A DNA stretch of 64,000 nt from Alteromonadaceae bacterium M269 (GTDB lineage Bacteria > Pseudomonadota > Gammaproteobacteria > Enterobacterales > Alteromonadaceae): contig SMNZ01000003.1 of NCBI GenBank assembly GCA_004353515.1, positions 310,001 to 374,000 of the forward strand, written 5' to 3'. This document shows positions 62,767-64,000 of this stretch, in pieces. The notes under the pieces were generated by a model. The model was not told the DNA's origin and made no database searches. It saw nothing but the letters and a program-made list of their open reading frames with translations. Both the position numbers and the translations under genes were made by a program. Every line of letters begins with the position of its first letter. The stretch's first letter is position 1.

Positions 62767-63834
62767 CTACTTGTTTGAACGATTCGCTTTCTGATGACCA
62801 TAAACTCTCGGGCGAGTGTAATAATCAATCAGAGGAACCGCCATATTCATGATAACGACTGCGAAGCCTATAGCATCAGGGTATCCGCCAAATACGCGAA
62901 TGAGGTAAACCCAAGCACCAACAGTTGCACCAAAGATAATTCGACCTTTATTCGTGGTACAGGCAGAGACTGGGTCGGTTAATATAAAAAACGCACCTAA
63001 CATAGTTGCACCGCTGAACCAATGTAGCCAAGGTGTCGCATATTGATCTGGGTTAATGAGATAAAAGATTAATGCAAAACTTCCCATTGATAACAGCATG
63101 CCAGCGGGAATGTGCCAGCTGATCACGCGCATTCTAATGAGGCCTATACCACCGATAAGATAAGCAAGGTTAACCCAAAACCAACCCACGCCACTTGCCC
63201 CACTGAAAGTAAGCTTTTGCATGCTCTCCTGTAATGTCAGGCTCAAGCTTAAATCGGTTTTTATAGTATCTAGTGGAGTTGCCATGGTGAAGCCATCAAT
63301 ACCGTTACGCAATTGCAGTAAGCTGTAACCGTCGGTACTAAAACCTGTCATGATAACACTGAGTGCATCAAAGAAGGTGATTTGGTGCTCAGCTAAGCTT
63401 TGTGGTGGTAGCCAACTCGTCATTTGAACCGGGAAGGAAACCAGCAACATCACGTAAGCTGCCATAGCTGGATTGAATAGATTAAAGCCTAAGCCGCCGT
63501 ATAGCTGCTTAACGATTGCAATGGCAAAGAATGCACCAATAGCGCTGATCCACCAAGGCGCTAGGGGAGGAATACTAATCGCTAAGAGTAACGCTGTTAG
63601 TAACGCACTACAGTCTTTAATAGCTGGTTCGAATGGGCGTTTTCGTACTTCTAAAAAGAGTGCTTCTGTTGCTATTGCAACCAGTGAAGCAATCAATAGA
63701 TGAATGATGCTTCCCCAGCCAAAGAAGAACGTTTGAACCGCTAACCCAGGCAAGGCAAACATGATAACGAGTTGCATAACTGAGCTCGTTGTTCGTCTGA
63801 TATGCTGATGCGGAGAACTGGCTACCTGAAACAT
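62767..63834 (-). CDS. rsxD: Rnf/Rsx electron transport complex subunit D
   Basis: 355 residues, about ten membrane helices (NqrB/RnfD family). [20 protein letters not shown] at the start and [20 protein letters not shown] are typical. The covalent FMN threonine should be in the [10 protein letters not shown] segment. Start overlaps the rsxC stop (TAATG), so translation is coupled. Confidence 0.95.
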   Translation of the reverse strand: MFQVASSPHQHIRRTTSSVMQLVIMFALPGLAVQTFFFGWGSIIHLLIASLVAIATEALFLEVRKRPFEPAIKDCSALLTALLLAISIPPLAPWWISAIGAFFAIAIVKQLYGGLGFNLFNPAMAAYVMLLVSFPVQMTSWLPPQSLAEHQITFFDALSVIMTGFSTDGYSLLQLRNGIDGFTMATPLDTIKTDLSLSLTLQESMQKLTFSGASGVGWFWVNLAYLIGGIGLIRMRVISWHIPAGMLLSMGSFALIFYLINPDQYATPWLHWFSGATMLGAFFILTDPVSACTTNKGRIIFGATVGAWVYLIRVFGGYPDAIGFAVVIMNMAVPLIDYYTRPRVYGHQKANRSNK

Positions 63835-64000
63835 TATTCTGTAAGTTCCTTGTCTTCAGGGTTATCAATATCGTTTTGTTGAGCCGCTTGGCGTTCCGCC
63901 TGCTTTTTGGCCTTGGCTTTAGCTACAGCAGCAGCGACACGCGCTTTTTTCTTTTCTTCAGCAGTCATTTCCGAAACTTCGACTTCCTGAGTTGGTGCAC
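63834..64000 (-). CDS. rsxC: Rnf/Rsx electron transport complex subunit C, C-terminal end
   Basis: Only the last ~55 codons are in the window: a Lys/Ala-rich tail ([20 protein letters not shown], then [10 protein letters not shown]) ending NPEDKELTE. Such alanine-rich charged tails are typical of gammaproteobacterial RnfC. Position directly before rsxD confirms it. The NADH- and cluster-binding parts lie beyond the edge. Confidence 0.85.
   Translation of the reverse strand, partial: APTQEVEVSEMTAEEKKKARVAAAVAKAKAKKQAERQAAQQNDIDNPEDKELTE

Overview
The window looks like a chromosomal segment of a free-living, probably marine, aerobic gammaproteobacterium that is not an enterobacterium. FolB, HinT, RdgC, FadR, Fe-SOD, Bfd, RNase T, GloA, Nth and the Rnf/Rsx proteins all read as gammaproteobacterial orthologues. 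MotY points to a sodium-driven flagellar motor. Phasins and a wax-ester synthase point to carbon and lipid storage. By eye the base composition is moderately AT-rich. The genus cannot be fixed from sequence alone; a Kangiella/Aliikangiella-like or Alteromonas-like relative is plausible. I found no rRNA, tRNA, CRISPR array, transposase or phage gene.

Layout. 0-5.3 kb is a housekeeping cluster: 3' end of tsaD, plsY, folB-folK-uppP-hinT, and an M49-like lipoprotein. 5.8-9.7 kb holds an HDOD protein, rdgC and a sensor kinase. 9.7-19.8 kb is rich in lipid and storage genes: fadR, two phasins (one with a histone-H1-like tail), a DUF3336 patatin lipase, and a TetR regulator overlapping a WS/DGAT acyltransferase; between them lie a NUDIX hydrolase, membrane proteins, DUF445 and an orphan ParA. 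19.8-26.7 kb carries a TlpA-like redoxin, MOSC protein, Cys-rich MarR regulator, Crp-like regulator, GMC oxidoreductase and M23 peptidase.

26.7-34.5 kb is an iron/oxidative-stress block (sodB, grxD, bfd, 2-Cys peroxiredoxin, rnt, motY, an HExxH protein, dapD, glpQ, gloA). Its order partly recalls the Pseudomonas grxD-bfd-prx-rnt-motY-gloA neighbourhood. 34.7-49.6 kb is the least conserved part: nitrilase, second HDOD protein, a CadC-like TPR regulator divergent from an S41 peptidase, two unknown membrane proteins, FKBP, a ~263-bp MITE-like element, an AAA ATPase, a solute-binding protein, a secreted lipase with a partner, a 36-residue Lys-rich peptide gene with a hairpin-rich leader, and a HEPN/zinc-ribbon protein. 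49.6-55.7 kb is a potassium-channel gene followed by a three-gene RND efflux operon. 55.7-58.2 kb is a LysR-controlled group whose probable operators can be seen. 58.2-60.8 kb is an islet (OYE flavoprotein plus divergent LysR) flanked by a 35-bp direct repeat of the nth 3' end. 60.7-64 kb is rsxC(partial)-rsxD-rsxG-rsxE-nth.

The observations I rate highest are the decayed nth 3'-end copy bounding the OYE/LysR islet, a family of terminal-inverted-repeat elements that share one end sequence, the HEPN/zinc-ribbon protein with two neighbouring tiny genes, and the repeated half-sites around the LysR gene at 57 kb.
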